Shown: positions 16,348 to 25,175 of the stretch, in pieces
Layout: every line of letters starts with the position of its first letter
Position numbering within the stretch: the stretch's first letter is position 1
The notes under the pieces: generated by a model
Seen by the model: the letters and a program-made list of their open reading frames with translations, nothing else
What the model was told of the DNA's origin: nothing
Database searches by the model: none
Translations under genes and position numbers: made by a program
Assembly (NCBI GenBank): GCA_963665215.2
Contig: CAXXWW010000007.1
Span: 83,325-147,324, forward strand
Direction: 5' to 3'
Source of the DNA: G963665215 sp963665215
GTDB taxonomy: Bacteria > Chloroflexota > Dehalococcoidia > Lucifugimonadales > CAUZJF01
Length of the DNA: 64,000 nt

Positions 16348-17556
16348 ATGGGCCAGTCGAAGATCAGGATGTATGGCGCTCCATGGTGCCCGGACTGCAG
16401 GCAGGCCAAGCAATTCCTGGGCGAGCAGCGCGTAACGTACGAGTGGATCGACGTGGACAAGAACCCGGAGGGCCTGAAGTACGTCCAAGAGGTGAACGAA
16501 GGGAAGCAGATCATCCCCACCATCGTCTTCCAAGACGGCTCGATCCTGGTGGAGCCGAGCAACGCCGAGCTGGCTGCGAAACTGGGGATAAGCACCGAGG
16601 CCCGGAACGACTTCTACGACTTGATTATTGTGGGAGCAGGACCCGCAGGACTGACGGCGGCGATCTATGCCGCCCGGGAAGGGATAACCACCCTGGCCAT
16701 AGAGCGGAGCGGCATCGGCGGACAGGCGGGAGTCACGGAGCGCATCGAGAACTACCCCGGATTTGCCCATGGAATTCGCGGAGCCGAGCTGGCTGACCAG
16801 CTCAGGATCCATGCGGAGCGTTTCGGCGTCGAGATCCTGCCCGCCCAGGCGGTGTCCGGCATCTCCATCATGGAGAACTACAGACTGGTGCGCACCGAAG
16901 CGGGAGGCGAGCACTGCTCTAGCGCGCTGCTGCTGGCCCCCGGCAGCCGGTATCGCAGGCTAAATGTACCCGGCGAGGAGGACCTTATAGGCGCCGGTAT
17001 CCACTTCTGCGCCACTTGTGACGGGCCTTTCTAAAAGGGGCAGGAGCTGTTTGTAGTCGGCGGGGGCAACAGCGGCCTCGAAGAAGGCCTGTTTCTGACC
17101 AAGTTCGCCACCAAGGTTACGGTGCTGGAGGCCGGAGACCGGCTCAGGGCCAGCCAGATATTGCAAGAGAAGGCAGCCAGCCATCCTCAGATGGAGGTCC
17201 GTCTCCAACACACCGTCCAGGAGTTCCGGGGAGACGGCCACCTTACGTCGGTGGTCGTTAAGGACTTGAAGAGCGGGGCTGTGGAGGAGGTCACTCCGGG
17301 CGCCGTATTTATCTTCATCGGACTCGACCCTAACACCGAATTCCTCCGCGGGGCCATCGATCTGGACGAACGCGGCTTCATCAAGACCAACACGACTCTG
17401 GAGACCAATATGCCGGGGGTGTTCGCCGCCGGTGACGGTCGGATCGGAAGCACCAAGCAGGTGGCCAGCGCGGTGGGCGAGGGCGCCACGGCGGCGCTCA
17501 TGGTGAGGCAGTACCTGGAGGAGACGCAGGGGAGCCGCGGCTACAGTGGGGAGTAG
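16348..17556 (+). pseudogene. Glutaredoxin-thioredoxin reductase fusion with in-frame TAA
   Basis: The ATG follows AGGAGG. Residues 1-80 are a glutaredoxin domain (MYGAPWCPDCRQAKQFL, active site CPDC). From about 90 an FAD-binding thioredoxin reductase begins (IIVGAGPAGLTAAIYAA) with its redox pair CATC in HFCATCDGPF. Immediately after, codon 229 is TAA (17032-17034), where relatives have Tyr (DGPFYKGQEL). The same frame then continues intact for 174 codons with the NADPH motif VVGGGNSGLEEG and the FAD-closing AAGDGRIGSTKQV. So a single base change splits an otherwise perfect 403-codon gene. It may be a recent pseudogene, a sequence error, or read through. Confidence 0.85.
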
Positions 17557-17733
17557 CCAAGCCTCCAAATCGCCCAGTCGCTCCGGGAGCGGTACCCCTC
17601 TCCGCAGGTCCAAGTGCCCGTCTGTTGGGAGCAGATGCTCGGGGTGGGGAGTGACGATCTCGTCAGAGAGCCAACGGAGGCTGGGGGCCGCTGGCCGCTG
17701 GAGCCCCGGGGTCGATCAGTTTGAGGCGTCCAG

Positions 17734-18678
17734 TTGCCCGAGATAGTGGCCACCGGCGAGTGCCTGATAGAGCTGTTCAGCGACGAGCCAATCGGCGCGG
17801 CGGAGTCGTACCACAAGTACTACGCAGGAGACACCCTCGGGGTCCTGACCATGGCTTCGAGGCTGGGCAGCACGGTGGGCTACATCACAAGGATCGGCGA
17901 AGACCACTTCGCCGACTACCTGCTCAACTCCTGGAGGGAGCGCAACGTTGATACCACCCTGGTGAAGAAGGTCCCCGGCTTCACCGGGGTACACTTCATC
18001 TCTCTTCTGCCGGGGGGCGACCGGGAGTTCGTGTACTACCGAAGCGGTACCGCCGCCACGACGATGGTACCTGAAGACCTTGACGCCGACTACATCGCCG
18101 GGGCGCGGGTCCTGCACATAAGCGCCGTTCTCCAGGCCATATCGGCCAGTGCCCGCGAGACGGTCCTGCGCGCCGCCCAGATAGCCCGCAGCCGCAACGT
18201 GCTGGTATCGTATGACACCAACCTGCGCATGAGTCTCTGGACCATAGAGGAGGCCCGCGAGGCGATGCGAGCCGTGCTTCCCTACGTCGACATGGTCTTT
18301 CCAAGTCACCCGGAGGAGACCAGGCTGCTGACCGGCCTGGACTCTCAGGCCGACGTCATCGAGTTCTTCCGGTCCAAGGGGGCACATACGGTTGCGGTGA
18401 AGTCCGGCGGCGATGGGGCCTGGGTTGGGACCGATGAAGGCGTGGGCAGGGTACCGGCCGTGGCCCCCCTCGGTGTGTCGGACACCACCGGGGCCGGCGA
18501 CGCTTTCGTCGGCACGTTTCTTCACTGCCTGCTACAGGGACGGGACGCGTTCGAGGCAACTAGATGGGGCGTCGTGGCCGCGGGCCTCACCACCGGCGGC
18601 CGGGGGGCCATCCTCAGCCAGCCCGCGCCCGACGAAGTCCGGCGATACCTCGGCAGGGTCCAGGTCCAACGCGTCTGA
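17734..18678 (+). CDS. PfkB-family sugar kinase (KDG-kinase-like)
   Basis: A 314-residue ribokinase-fold kinase that starts at TTG. N-terminal signature GECLIELFSDEP; the G-G substrate region LGSTVGYITRIGEDHFADY; catalytic anion hole and base in VSDTTGAGDAFVGTFLH near residue 250. The SYDTNLRMSLW segment is typical of 2-keto-3-deoxygluconate kinases and related fructokinases. It would phosphorylate a sugar acid or ketose with ATP in the cytoplasm. It follows the thioredoxin reductase fusion by 177 bp; no pathway partner is adjacent, so the substrate is an inference. Confidence 0.85.
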   Translation: MPEIVATGECLIELFSDEPIGAAESYHKYYAGDTLGVLTMASRLGSTVGYITRIGEDHFADYLLNSWRERNVDTTLVKKVPGFTGVHFISLLPGGDREFVYYRSGTAATTMVPEDLDADYIAGARVLHISAVLQAISASARETVLRAAQIARSRNVLVSYDTNLRMSLWTIEEAREAMRAVLPYVDMVFPSHPEETRLLTGLDSQADVIEFFRSKGAHTVAVKSGGDGAWVGTDEGVGRVPAVAPLGVSDTTGAGDAFVGTFLHCLLQGRDAFEATRWGVVAAGLTTGGRGAILSQPAPDEVRRYLGRVQVQRV

Positions 18679-18857
18679 CCGGGTGCCCTACATGCGCTCC
18701 AAGGCCCACAGCGGCGGCCGAACTTGGCGGACTGTGGTATCCTCATTTGAACGAACAATTTAGGGCCGCTGCACCCTTTATTTATGCGCGGCCTTTCGGA
18801 TACCCTCGTGACACGGCAGTCACGGGAGGCAACAAGTCCGATGGAGACGCCAAGCAG

Positions 18858-20099
18858 ATGAAGCGCCGCGTAGTAGTCACCGGCATCGGCATCGTCAGTC
18901 CCATAGGCCTGACCAGAGAGGCGACCTGGAGCAACCTGCTCGCCGGAAAGTCGGGCATCGCTCGCATCAGCTCCTTCGACGCCGAGGAGCTGGAGACCAC
19001 CATAGCGGGCGAGGTAGACGGCTTCGACGCCACGGACTACGTTGGCCGAAAAGAGGCCCGCAGGATGGACCGGTTTGTTCAGCTCGCCGCCGCCGCAACC
19101 TTGGAGGCCGTCGAGCAGGCGGGGCTAAAGATCGACAACGGCAACTCCGAGCGCGTATCGGTGATAATCTCCAGTGGCATCGGGGGAATCATCACCCTGG
19201 AACGGCAGGTTCGCGTCCTGGTCGAGAGGGGCGCCTCGCGTGTCAGCCCCTTTTTGGTCCCCATGATGCTCCCCGATATGGCATCGGGGCAGGTATCAAT
19301 GCTCCTTGGCGCCAGGGGGCCGAACTTTGCGACAGTATCGGCGTGCTCCAGCGGGGCCGACGCACTGGGCCAAGCGCTGGAGCTCCTGCGAAGAGGGACC
19401 GTAGACGTGGCCATATCAGGCGGCTCCGAGGCGGCCATATGCGCCATAGGTGTGGCTGGCTTCAACTCGGTCCAGGCCCTATCCAAGCGCAACCACGAGC
19501 CCCAAAAGGCGTCTCGGCCATTCGACGCCGATCGCGACGGGTTCGTCCTTGGTGAGGGCGGAGCCGTCCTAGTCCTGGAGACACTCGAGTACGCCAACAG
19601 CCGTAACGTCGCGCCCATAGCGGAAATGATGGGGTACGCCTCGACGGCGGACGCCTACCACATAACGCAGCCGGCGCCCGGCGGCGAGGGCGCCGCGAGA
19701 GCTATGCGGCTGGCGCTCGAGGACGCGGAGCTCAAGCCCAACGAAATCGACTACATCAACGCCCATGGCACCTCTACCCAGCTCAACGACAAGTACGAGA
19801 CGATGGCCATGAAGTCGGTCTTTGGCGATGATGCCTATAAGATACCCATTAGCTCGACCAAGTCCATGACCGGTCACCTGCTCGGCGCCAGCGGAGCGCT
19901 GGAGGCGGCGGTCTCTGTCATGTCCATCACCAACGGCGCCCTGCACCCCACCATCAACCTGGAGGAGCCTGACCCTGACTGCGATCTGGACTACACACCC
20001 CACCTGGCCAGGCGTGGCAGAATAAGGACCGCCATGACCAACTCCTTCGGGTTCGGCGGGCATAACGCCAGCCTCGTCTTCCAGGAATTCCAGCCTTAG
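18858..20099 (+). CDS. fabF: 3-oxoacyl-[acyl-carrier-protein] synthase II
   Basis: 413 residues from the ATG at 18858 (MKRRVVVTGIGIVSPIGLTR), the usual FabF start. The enzyme condenses malonyl-ACP with acyl-ACP in fatty-acid elongation. The catalytic Cys is in TVSACSSGADAL, and the two His are in YINAHGTSTQLND and KSMTGHLLGASGA; the C-terminal NSFGFGGHNASLVF loop is present. The gene stands apart from other fab genes. A long upstream open extension has no domain and is not part of the protein. Confidence 0.95.
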   Translation: MKRRVVVTGIGIVSPIGLTREATWSNLLAGKSGIARISSFDAEELETTIAGEVDGFDATDYVGRKEARRMDRFVQLAAAATLEAVEQAGLKIDNGNSERVSVIISSGIGGIITLERQVRVLVERGASRVSPFLVPMMLPDMASGQVSMLLGARGPNFATVSACSSGADALGQALELLRRGTVDVAISGGSEAAICAIGVAGFNSVQALSKRNHEPQKASRPFDADRDGFVLGEGGAVLVLETLEYANSRNVAPIAEMMGYASTADAYHITQPAPGGEGAARAMRLALEDAELKPNEIDYINAHGTSTQLNDKYETMAMKSVFGDDAYKIPISSTKSMTGHLLGASGALEAAVSVMSITNGALHPTINLEEPDPDCDLDYTPHLARRGRIRTAMTNSFGFGGHNASLVFQEFQP

Positions 20100-20189
20100 C
20101 CGTCTATCCACGGCTCTCCCGCTCGTCGCTCGATGGGCTCAAACGAGTCGGCCCGGCGTCGGCCGCGGACTATGTGAGTGAGGCGCAGG

Positions 20190-21872
20190 ATGTCTGCAAA
20201 GGTATGGAGTAGACTCCCCTCCCCACCCGCCGGCTTTGCCCGTGAGCTGGGGATGCCCCCATTCCAGGCTCATCTCCTCTTCAACCGCGGCATCCGGCGC
20301 CCCGAAGAGATCGAACCCTACCTGGCCGCCGATGACCGTCTTGCACACGACCCCTTGCTGCTCCCGGATATGGAGAAGGCCGTTGCCAGGCTTGAAAAGG
20401 CGCTGGCGGACGGGGAGGTCATCGGGGTGTTCGGTGACTTCGACGCCGACGGCGTCACGGGGACCGCCTTGATGGTCCAGGCCCTCTCCGAGCTTGGGTC
20501 CACGGTTATTCCGTATCTGCCCGACCGGGTCGATGAGGGCCATGGGCTCAGCGCTCAGGCAGTTCAGTCACTACGGTCAGAGGGCGTATCGCTCATGGTG
20601 ACCGTTGATTGCGGCGTCAGCTCGGCAGAGGAGGTCGACCTGGCATCCTCGGTTGGTATGGATACGATCGTTACCGACCACCACAGTGTCCCTCCCTCCC
20701 TACCGGATGCAGTGGCGCTGGTTAATCCGAGGCGACCGGGTTCCCGCTATCTATTCGAAGGCCTCACCGGAGTCGGCATAGCGTTCAAGCTCGCGGAGGC
20801 GCTCTGGGCGGGACTGGGGCGGCCACGGCCCGTCCACCTGCTGGAGCTGGTGGCGCTGGGCACCATCGCCGACGTCGGCCCCTTAACAGGGGAGAACCGC
20901 TACCTTGTAAAGGAGGGACTGAGGCGTCTCAACGAGACCCGACATCCAGGGCTGAGGGCCCTCATCGCCCGCTCCGGCCTGAGGTCCGGGTCCCTGGACA
21001 CAGATTCACTGTCATTCGGACTGATCCCGCGGCTGAACGCCGCGGGCCGGCTGAGCGATGCCTCCACGAGCCTCGATCTTCTCACGGCAGACAGCGCCGG
21101 GACGGCGGAATCCATCGCCGACGCCCTGGAGCTCCATAACGACGAGAGGCGGCGGCTGACGGAAGAGGGCGTCGCGCAGGCACACGGCCAGGTACAACCC
21201 CAGGACGGCACGGCTCCAGCCATCATCATCGTCGAGCACCAAGAGTGGATGCCGGGGATACTCGGTCTGATCGCCGGAAACCTGTGCGAAACCTACTACC
21301 GTCCCACCGTGGCTATCTCCGTTGGCGAGCGTACATGCCGGGCCAGCGCCCGCAGCATACCTGAGTTCGACATCGTGGAGGCTTTCAGGCGGAGCGGGGA
21401 CCTGTTCCACCGCTTTGGGGGACATCCGCAGGCTGCGGGCTTTACGCTCCCCACCGGCCAACTGGGCCGCCTCAAGGACGAGCTACGCGCCGCGGCCAAA
21501 GAGCATCTGGACGGCGCGAAGCTGGTGCCGTCGATAGAGTTCGACTGCGAGATAGCGCCCGCGCTGCTAAACGGCGACAACCTGGCGTTCATGGAGGCGC
21601 TCCGCCCCTTCGGCGAAGCGAATCCGGCGCCGGTGTTCCTGACCCGGTACGCGCGGATAGTGGAGGCGCGAAAAGTGGGGAGGCGAGAAGCCCACCTGAA
21701 GATGCGGATTTCGCACGGCAACGGAACCTGGGATGCCATCGCCTTCAGGCAGGGTGGCAGAGTGGCGGCCACCGGCGACGTGATAGACCTGGTCTACACG
21801 GCCGGCATGAACGAATGGGGGGGCCGGGCCAAGCTTCAGCTCAACATTCTGGACTTCCGCCAGGCAGGCTAG
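20190..21872 (+). CDS. recJ: Single-stranded-DNA-specific exonuclease RecJ
   Basis: About 560 residues. The DHH phosphoesterase motifs are visible: GDFDADGVTGTALM (motif I), MVTVDCGVSS (II), IVTDHHSVPPSLP (III), and VALGTIADVGPL (IV). The DHHA1 segment HRFGGHPQAAGFTL follows, and a C-terminal OB-type domain ends the protein. RecJ degrades 5'-ended single strands in recombination and base-excision repair, using Mn2+ or Mg2+. ATG at 20190 is preferred because GAGG lies eight bases upstream; a GTG four codons earlier is possible. It faces lgt with only 7 bp between the stop codons. Confidence 0.95.
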   Translation: MSAKVWSRLPSPPAGFARELGMPPFQAHLLFNRGIRRPEEIEPYLAADDRLAHDPLLLPDMEKAVARLEKALADGEVIGVFGDFDADGVTGTALMVQALSELGSTVIPYLPDRVDEGHGLSAQAVQSLRSEGVSLMVTVDCGVSSAEEVDLASSVGMDTIVTDHHSVPPSLPDAVALVNPRRPGSRYLFEGLTGVGIAFKLAEALWAGLGRPRPVHLLELVALGTIADVGPLTGENRYLVKEGLRRLNETRHPGLRALIARSGLRSGSLDTDSLSFGLIPRLNAAGRLSDASTSLDLLTADSAGTAESIADALELHNDERRRLTEEGVAQAHGQVQPQDGTAPAIIIVEHQEWMPGILGLIAGNLCETYYRPTVAISVGERTCRASARSIPEFDIVEAFRRSGDLFHRFGGHPQAAGFTLPTGQLGRLKDELRAAAKEHLDGAKLVPSIEFDCEIAPALLNGDNLAFMEALRPFGEANPAPVFLTRYARIVEARKVGRREAHLKMRISHGNGTWDAIAFRQGGRVAATGDVIDLVYTAGMNEWGGRAKLQLNILDFRQAG

Positions 21873-21879
21873 GCAGGCG

Positions 21880-22746
21880 CTACCTCCGACGGCGTCGGCG
21901 CTGGGCCCTGGTGACCCGCGGGACCGCCGCAGGGACCTCCTGGACCACCACCGTGCCCGCAAACCTGGCCTTTACGGCCATGAGCGGCAGCGTGATGGCC
22001 AATACGAGCAACGCAATATAGTGCGCCTCCTGCATACCCAGCGCCCAAACCGGGTCTTCCCTGGCGAAGCTGACCCCGAATCGCCCGATGGAGTAGAGGG
22101 CAAGGTACAGCGCAAACAGCATGCCGTCCGGCTTCAGGCGGCCTCTGAGCTTCCAGATGACAACCAGCGCCAGCATGTTCCAGACCATCTCGTAGACGAC
22201 GGCGGGATGCACGTTAGTGCTGTAGCCGTCGGCGCAAAACCGGGCCAGTGTACCTTCATGAGTCCACCTGAAACCGAAAAACAGCTCGGTCGCCGTGGAA
22301 CAGTGCTCACCGTTGACGATGTCGCCCAGCCGCCCTATCGACTGCGAGAACAGCATAGTGGGGGCCGTCAGGTCGGCAATAACGCCGACGGGGAACTTGG
22401 CGATCAGAGCATAGACGGTCCCGCCGATGAAGCCGCCCAGTATCCCACCCCAGACAGCGATGCCGCCGCTCCAAATGTAGAGGACCTGGATCGGCCTCTG
22501 CTGGTAAACATCGGCCCAGTTGTCGATTATGTGGACCACCCGCGCTCCCAACACGCCACCGAGGATGGCCCAGATGGCGATTGAGTAGATGTCGTCGGGG
22601 TCTATGCCCTTAAGCGGGGCCCACCTGCCGACCAAGAAGACCGCCGAAGCCACGGCGATGAAGCTGAATAGGCCGTGCCAGCTAACTACCCACGTCGAGA
22701 TGAAGTTGGCCGAGAACAGGTTGGGACCGATGTCTATGTCAATCAT
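21880..22746 (-). CDS. lgt: Prolipoprotein diacylglyceryl transferase
   Basis: About 288 residues with several membrane segments. The Lgt signature SIGRLGDIVNGEHC is intact, as are the helices around WHGLFSFIAVASAVFLVG and IAVWGGILGGFIGGTVY. The enzyme transfers diacylglycerol from phosphatidylglycerol to the lipobox Cys of prolipoproteins in the cytoplasmic membrane. Candidate substrates in this window are the TPR lipoprotein and the cupredoxin lipoprotein (LALLACGG and VAIFACGG lipoboxes). The ATG at 22744-22746 (MIDIDIGPN) is preferred to an upstream GTG. The C-terminus is a basic tail. Confidence 0.95.
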   Translation of the reverse strand: MIDIDIGPNLFSANFISTWVVSWHGLFSFIAVASAVFLVGRWAPLKGIDPDDIYSIAIWAILGGVLGARVVHIIDNWADVYQQRPIQVLYIWSGGIAVWGGILGGFIGGTVYALIAKFPVGVIADLTAPTMLFSQSIGRLGDIVNGEHCSTATELFFGFRWTHEGTLARFCADGYSTNVHPAVVYEMVWNMLALVVIWKLRGRLKPDGMLFALYLALYSIGRFGVSFAREDPVWALGMQEAHYIALLVLAITLPLMAVKARFAGTVVVQEVPAAVPRVTRAQRRRRRR

Positions 22747-22789
22747 TCGCGCTGGCTCTACTCTAAGGACGGGGTGAACGGGTGTCAAG

Positions 22790-23440
22790 GGCGCGACGTG
22801 GCTAGGGGAAAAGGCGCCGGTGGAGTGGCCGGCTCGCAGGGGACGTCACTACGACGCCCGCCCGCAATAGGAGATGTGAGTCGAACCTTCGACCGCCTTC
22901 AGCAGGGCAAAGCCCCAGCCGTCTTCGAGGGGTAGCCAGCACGCGCCAGGGTGGGCGAGGCGACCAGGTACGGAAGGGCGGCTAGCTGGGTGTCGCTTAG
23001 ACCAGCCGTGCTGTCTGAAGAACCTGTTCCATTTTGTTCCATTGTGTTCCACCCTTCGACAGGCTCCCTTCGATACGCCATTCCACCATGGAAGGGCTAC
23101 TCAGGACAGGCTCAGGCAGGGTCTCATGTTCTTCTCGGAACATGGGGCGAAGAGAGGGAACACCCCATCGGGTCTGTCCCCTGAGGGGCTTTGCACCAAA
23201 AGGCGGAATGCGGAGGCGTGGTTCGACAGGCTCACCACGAACGGAGCTATAAACCAACCGTTCGCCCTGAGCTTGTCGAAGGGCAATTTACACGACCGCG
23301 CCACTTCTCGTGCAAAGCCCCCCTGAGGAGAAGTATAGCGCGGATGTTCTGGGGTGTCGATGGGAGCGAGTCAGGGGATTGGGCGCCGAATGGTGTGCTA
23401 AGATGTATCATCAAGCACACACCGTACCCCGCATGGTAGC
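22790..23440. repeat. Intergenic region with dispersed TTCGACAGGCTCAG-type repeats
   Basis: No gene. It holds several copies of a short dispersed repeat: about 23052-23067, 23100-23120, 23221-23244 and, inverted, 23259-23284 (CCCTGAGCTTGTCGAAGGGC). The 23221 and 23259 copies face each other and could form a long hairpin. The same family recurs at 29.7-30.1, 32.3 and 43.9 kb. Confidence 0.75.
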
Positions 23441-23443
23441 ACG

Positions 23444-24349
23444 ATGAATGAAAGCGTCGATAGGTTCCTCAACTACATAACCGTCGAGCGGGGGGTGTCA
23501 CCCAATACCTTGGCCGCGTACAGGAACGACCTCTATCAGCTCGTCGAATTCCTGGCCGCCCGGGACCACGGCGCCAATGGCGACGTCCCCTGGGACGAAG
23601 TGGACACCCAGGTTGTGATGGCCTACGTGCTCGAGCTCCACGACAAAGGATACTCGGACACGACTCGCGCCCGCAAGGTAGCCTCCGCCAGATCGCTATT
23701 TGGGTTTCTGGTGGAGGAGGATGTGATAGACAGCGACCCGACCGAGAATCTGAGCGTGCCGCGGGCGGGGCGGTCCCTGCCCGAGACCCTCAGCCTGGAG
23801 GAGGTCGAGGCGCTGCTGTCGGTGTCTGACGGCGACTCCCCCGACTCGTTGCGGGACCGCGCCATGATGGAGCTCCTCTACGCCTCTGGAATGCGGGTCA
23901 GCGAGCTGGTCGGCATGGACCTGGAGGACATGGACCTGGAGCAGGAATTTGTGCGGTGTTTTGGCAAGGGGTCCAAGGAGAGGCTGGTACCCATTCACGC
24001 TCAGGCGGCGGACACCGTAAGGGCGTACCTCGTGGGAGGGCGGCCCAAGCTGGCGAACAGGGTGTCGGGCCGGGCTGTCTTCCTCAACCAGCGGGGGGCG
24101 CGGCTTACCCGGCAGGGCTTTTGGCTCATATTGCGAGGGCTAACCAAGAGGGCCGGAATTCAGAGAAAGATCAGCCCCCACACCCTTCGCCATAGCTTCG
24201 CAACCCACCTCTTGCGCGGCGGAGCGCCGCTAAGGCACGTCCAGGAGCTTCTTGGCCACGCCAGCATCACCACGACTCAGGTGTACACTCACCTGACCAG
24301 TGAGCACGTCCGAGAGGAGTACGAGAAGGCCCATCCTCGCGCGAGATAG
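23444..24349 (+). CDS. xerD: Site-specific tyrosine recombinase XerC/XerD
   Basis: 301 residues with the two-domain Xer layout and the complete catalytic set: Arg in LLYASGMRVSELVG, Lys in CFGKGSKERLVPIH, His-x-x-Arg in SPHTLRHSFATHLLRGG, His in LLGHASITTTQVYTH with the nucleophile Tyr just after. Length and the LRHSFATHLL motif fit the chromosomal Xer recombinases that resolve chromosome dimers at dif, unlike the integrase remnants near 6-8 kb. Whether it is XerC or XerD cannot be settled by eye. A dif site was not identified in the window. Confidence 0.88.
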   Translation: MNESVDRFLNYITVERGVSPNTLAAYRNDLYQLVEFLAARDHGANGDVPWDEVDTQVVMAYVLELHDKGYSDTTRARKVASARSLFGFLVEEDVIDSDPTENLSVPRAGRSLPETLSLEEVEALLSVSDGDSPDSLRDRAMMELLYASGMRVSELVGMDLEDMDLEQEFVRCFGKGSKERLVPIHAQAADTVRAYLVGGRPKLANRVSGRAVFLNQRGARLTRQGFWLILRGLTKRAGIQRKISPHTLRHSFATHLLRGGAPLRHVQELLGHASITTTQVYTHLTSEHVREEYEKAHPRAR

Positions 24350-24413
24350 CTGCTACAGGCACGGCGCGGCGGCGCAAGGCGATCCGTCTGGCCGGTAACC
24401 CAGGAGAGACAAA

Positions 24414-24755
24414 ATGCCGAGTAAGTCCCATCGAGCTGCGTCGAGGCAGGCGAAGCTGCGGCAGAAGAGACGGAGGGTCAAAGGCGCGGACCAGGTCTTC
24501 GAGGCCGGCCCTGAGAGGTCCACGGCCATGGTCGAGGCGACCGCCACCGACGACCAGGTTGGGCCTGATCCCAGACCGGCTGCGGTGGCCCCGGACCCAT
24601 CGCCTCTACAGCCCGTCCGCCGCGCCAGACAGTCGCAGTCGGGCACGGCCGCTTCGCGCTACGCCCACCTGGGAGCGGAGATCCGGCGGATCGGTATCAT
24701 CTCCATACTTATCTTCGCCATCCTGGCTGCGGTCTCTTTTGTCTTAGGCGGCTAG
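24414..24755 (+). CDS. Small membrane protein, hypothetical
   Basis: 113 residues with AGGAG before the ATG. The N-terminus is strongly basic (SHRAASRQAKLRQKRRRVKG), the middle is a Pro/Ala-rich linker, and the C-terminus is one transmembrane helix (IGIISILIFAILAAVSFVLG). That topology suggests a tail-anchored protein with a nucleic-acid- or ribosome-facing basic region. It lies 64 bp after xerD on the same strand and is probably cotranscribed. No family is recognised. Confidence 0.65.
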   Translation: MPSKSHRAASRQAKLRQKRRRVKGADQVFEAGPERSTAMVEATATDDQVGPDPRPAAVAPDPSPLQPVRRARQSQSGTAASRYAHLGAEIRRIGIISILIFAILAAVSFVLGG

Positions 24756-25108
24756 TGATCGCCGCGCTTTCGAGCGACGCTTCCCTTGGCACGCCCCTCC
24801 GGCGGTTCCCCGCAGGCCAGGCTTCACCTTCGCCGTCCAGGCGCTGGTGATGTCCGCGTCCTTCATTCCCCCGTCCGAGCGTGACTCATCGCTCATCAGC
24901 AGAATGCGCGCATGGGTCTGTTTGTACGCCGCAGCCCGACCGCGTGAGACCAAGGCGTTGAGTTCCTGCGCTGCAATACGGCCGGGTGGCACACCGGGGG
25001 TGATCGCCGCGCTTTCGAGCGACGCTTCCCTTAGGGGCCACGCCCGCCTTTCCGGACGCAGGACGATCGACCCTGCGCTGCAATACGGCCGGGTGGCACA
25101 CCGGGGGT
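24756..25108. repeat. Tandem two-part repeat upstream of uvrC
   Basis: A 32-bp segment A (24756-24787 and 25001-25032) and a 37-bp segment B (24965-25001 and 25072-25108) occur twice each, perfectly, in the order A-insert-B-A-spacer-B. The first A-B unit contains an IS630 fragment; the second contains a 39-bp unrelated spacer. Confidence 0.85.
24788..24966 (-). mobile_element. IS630 transposase fragment
   Basis: Sequence corresponds to 49027-49303 of the IS630 copy at 49 kb, in the same strand sense. One internal segment of about 100 bp and one of about 15 bp are missing, while a few short stretches that the 49-kb copy has lost are present (for example coding AAAYKQTHARILLMSDE). It is embedded in the tandem repeat at 24756-25108. 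Confidence 0.8.
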
Positions 25109-25175
25109 ATCGGTGGCGCGGCGAAAGCCGGCTCAACCCGGTACAGTACGGAAGCGAGGCCTGGTTCGCAGGCAA

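Noticed and set aside
6373..17034. Stop-codon reassignment, since three in-frame stops interrupt conserved genes
   Set aside because: The stops are of different kinds (TAA twice, TGA once) and replace different residues. Two are in obviously decayed integrases with other damage, and normal genes here end with all three stops.
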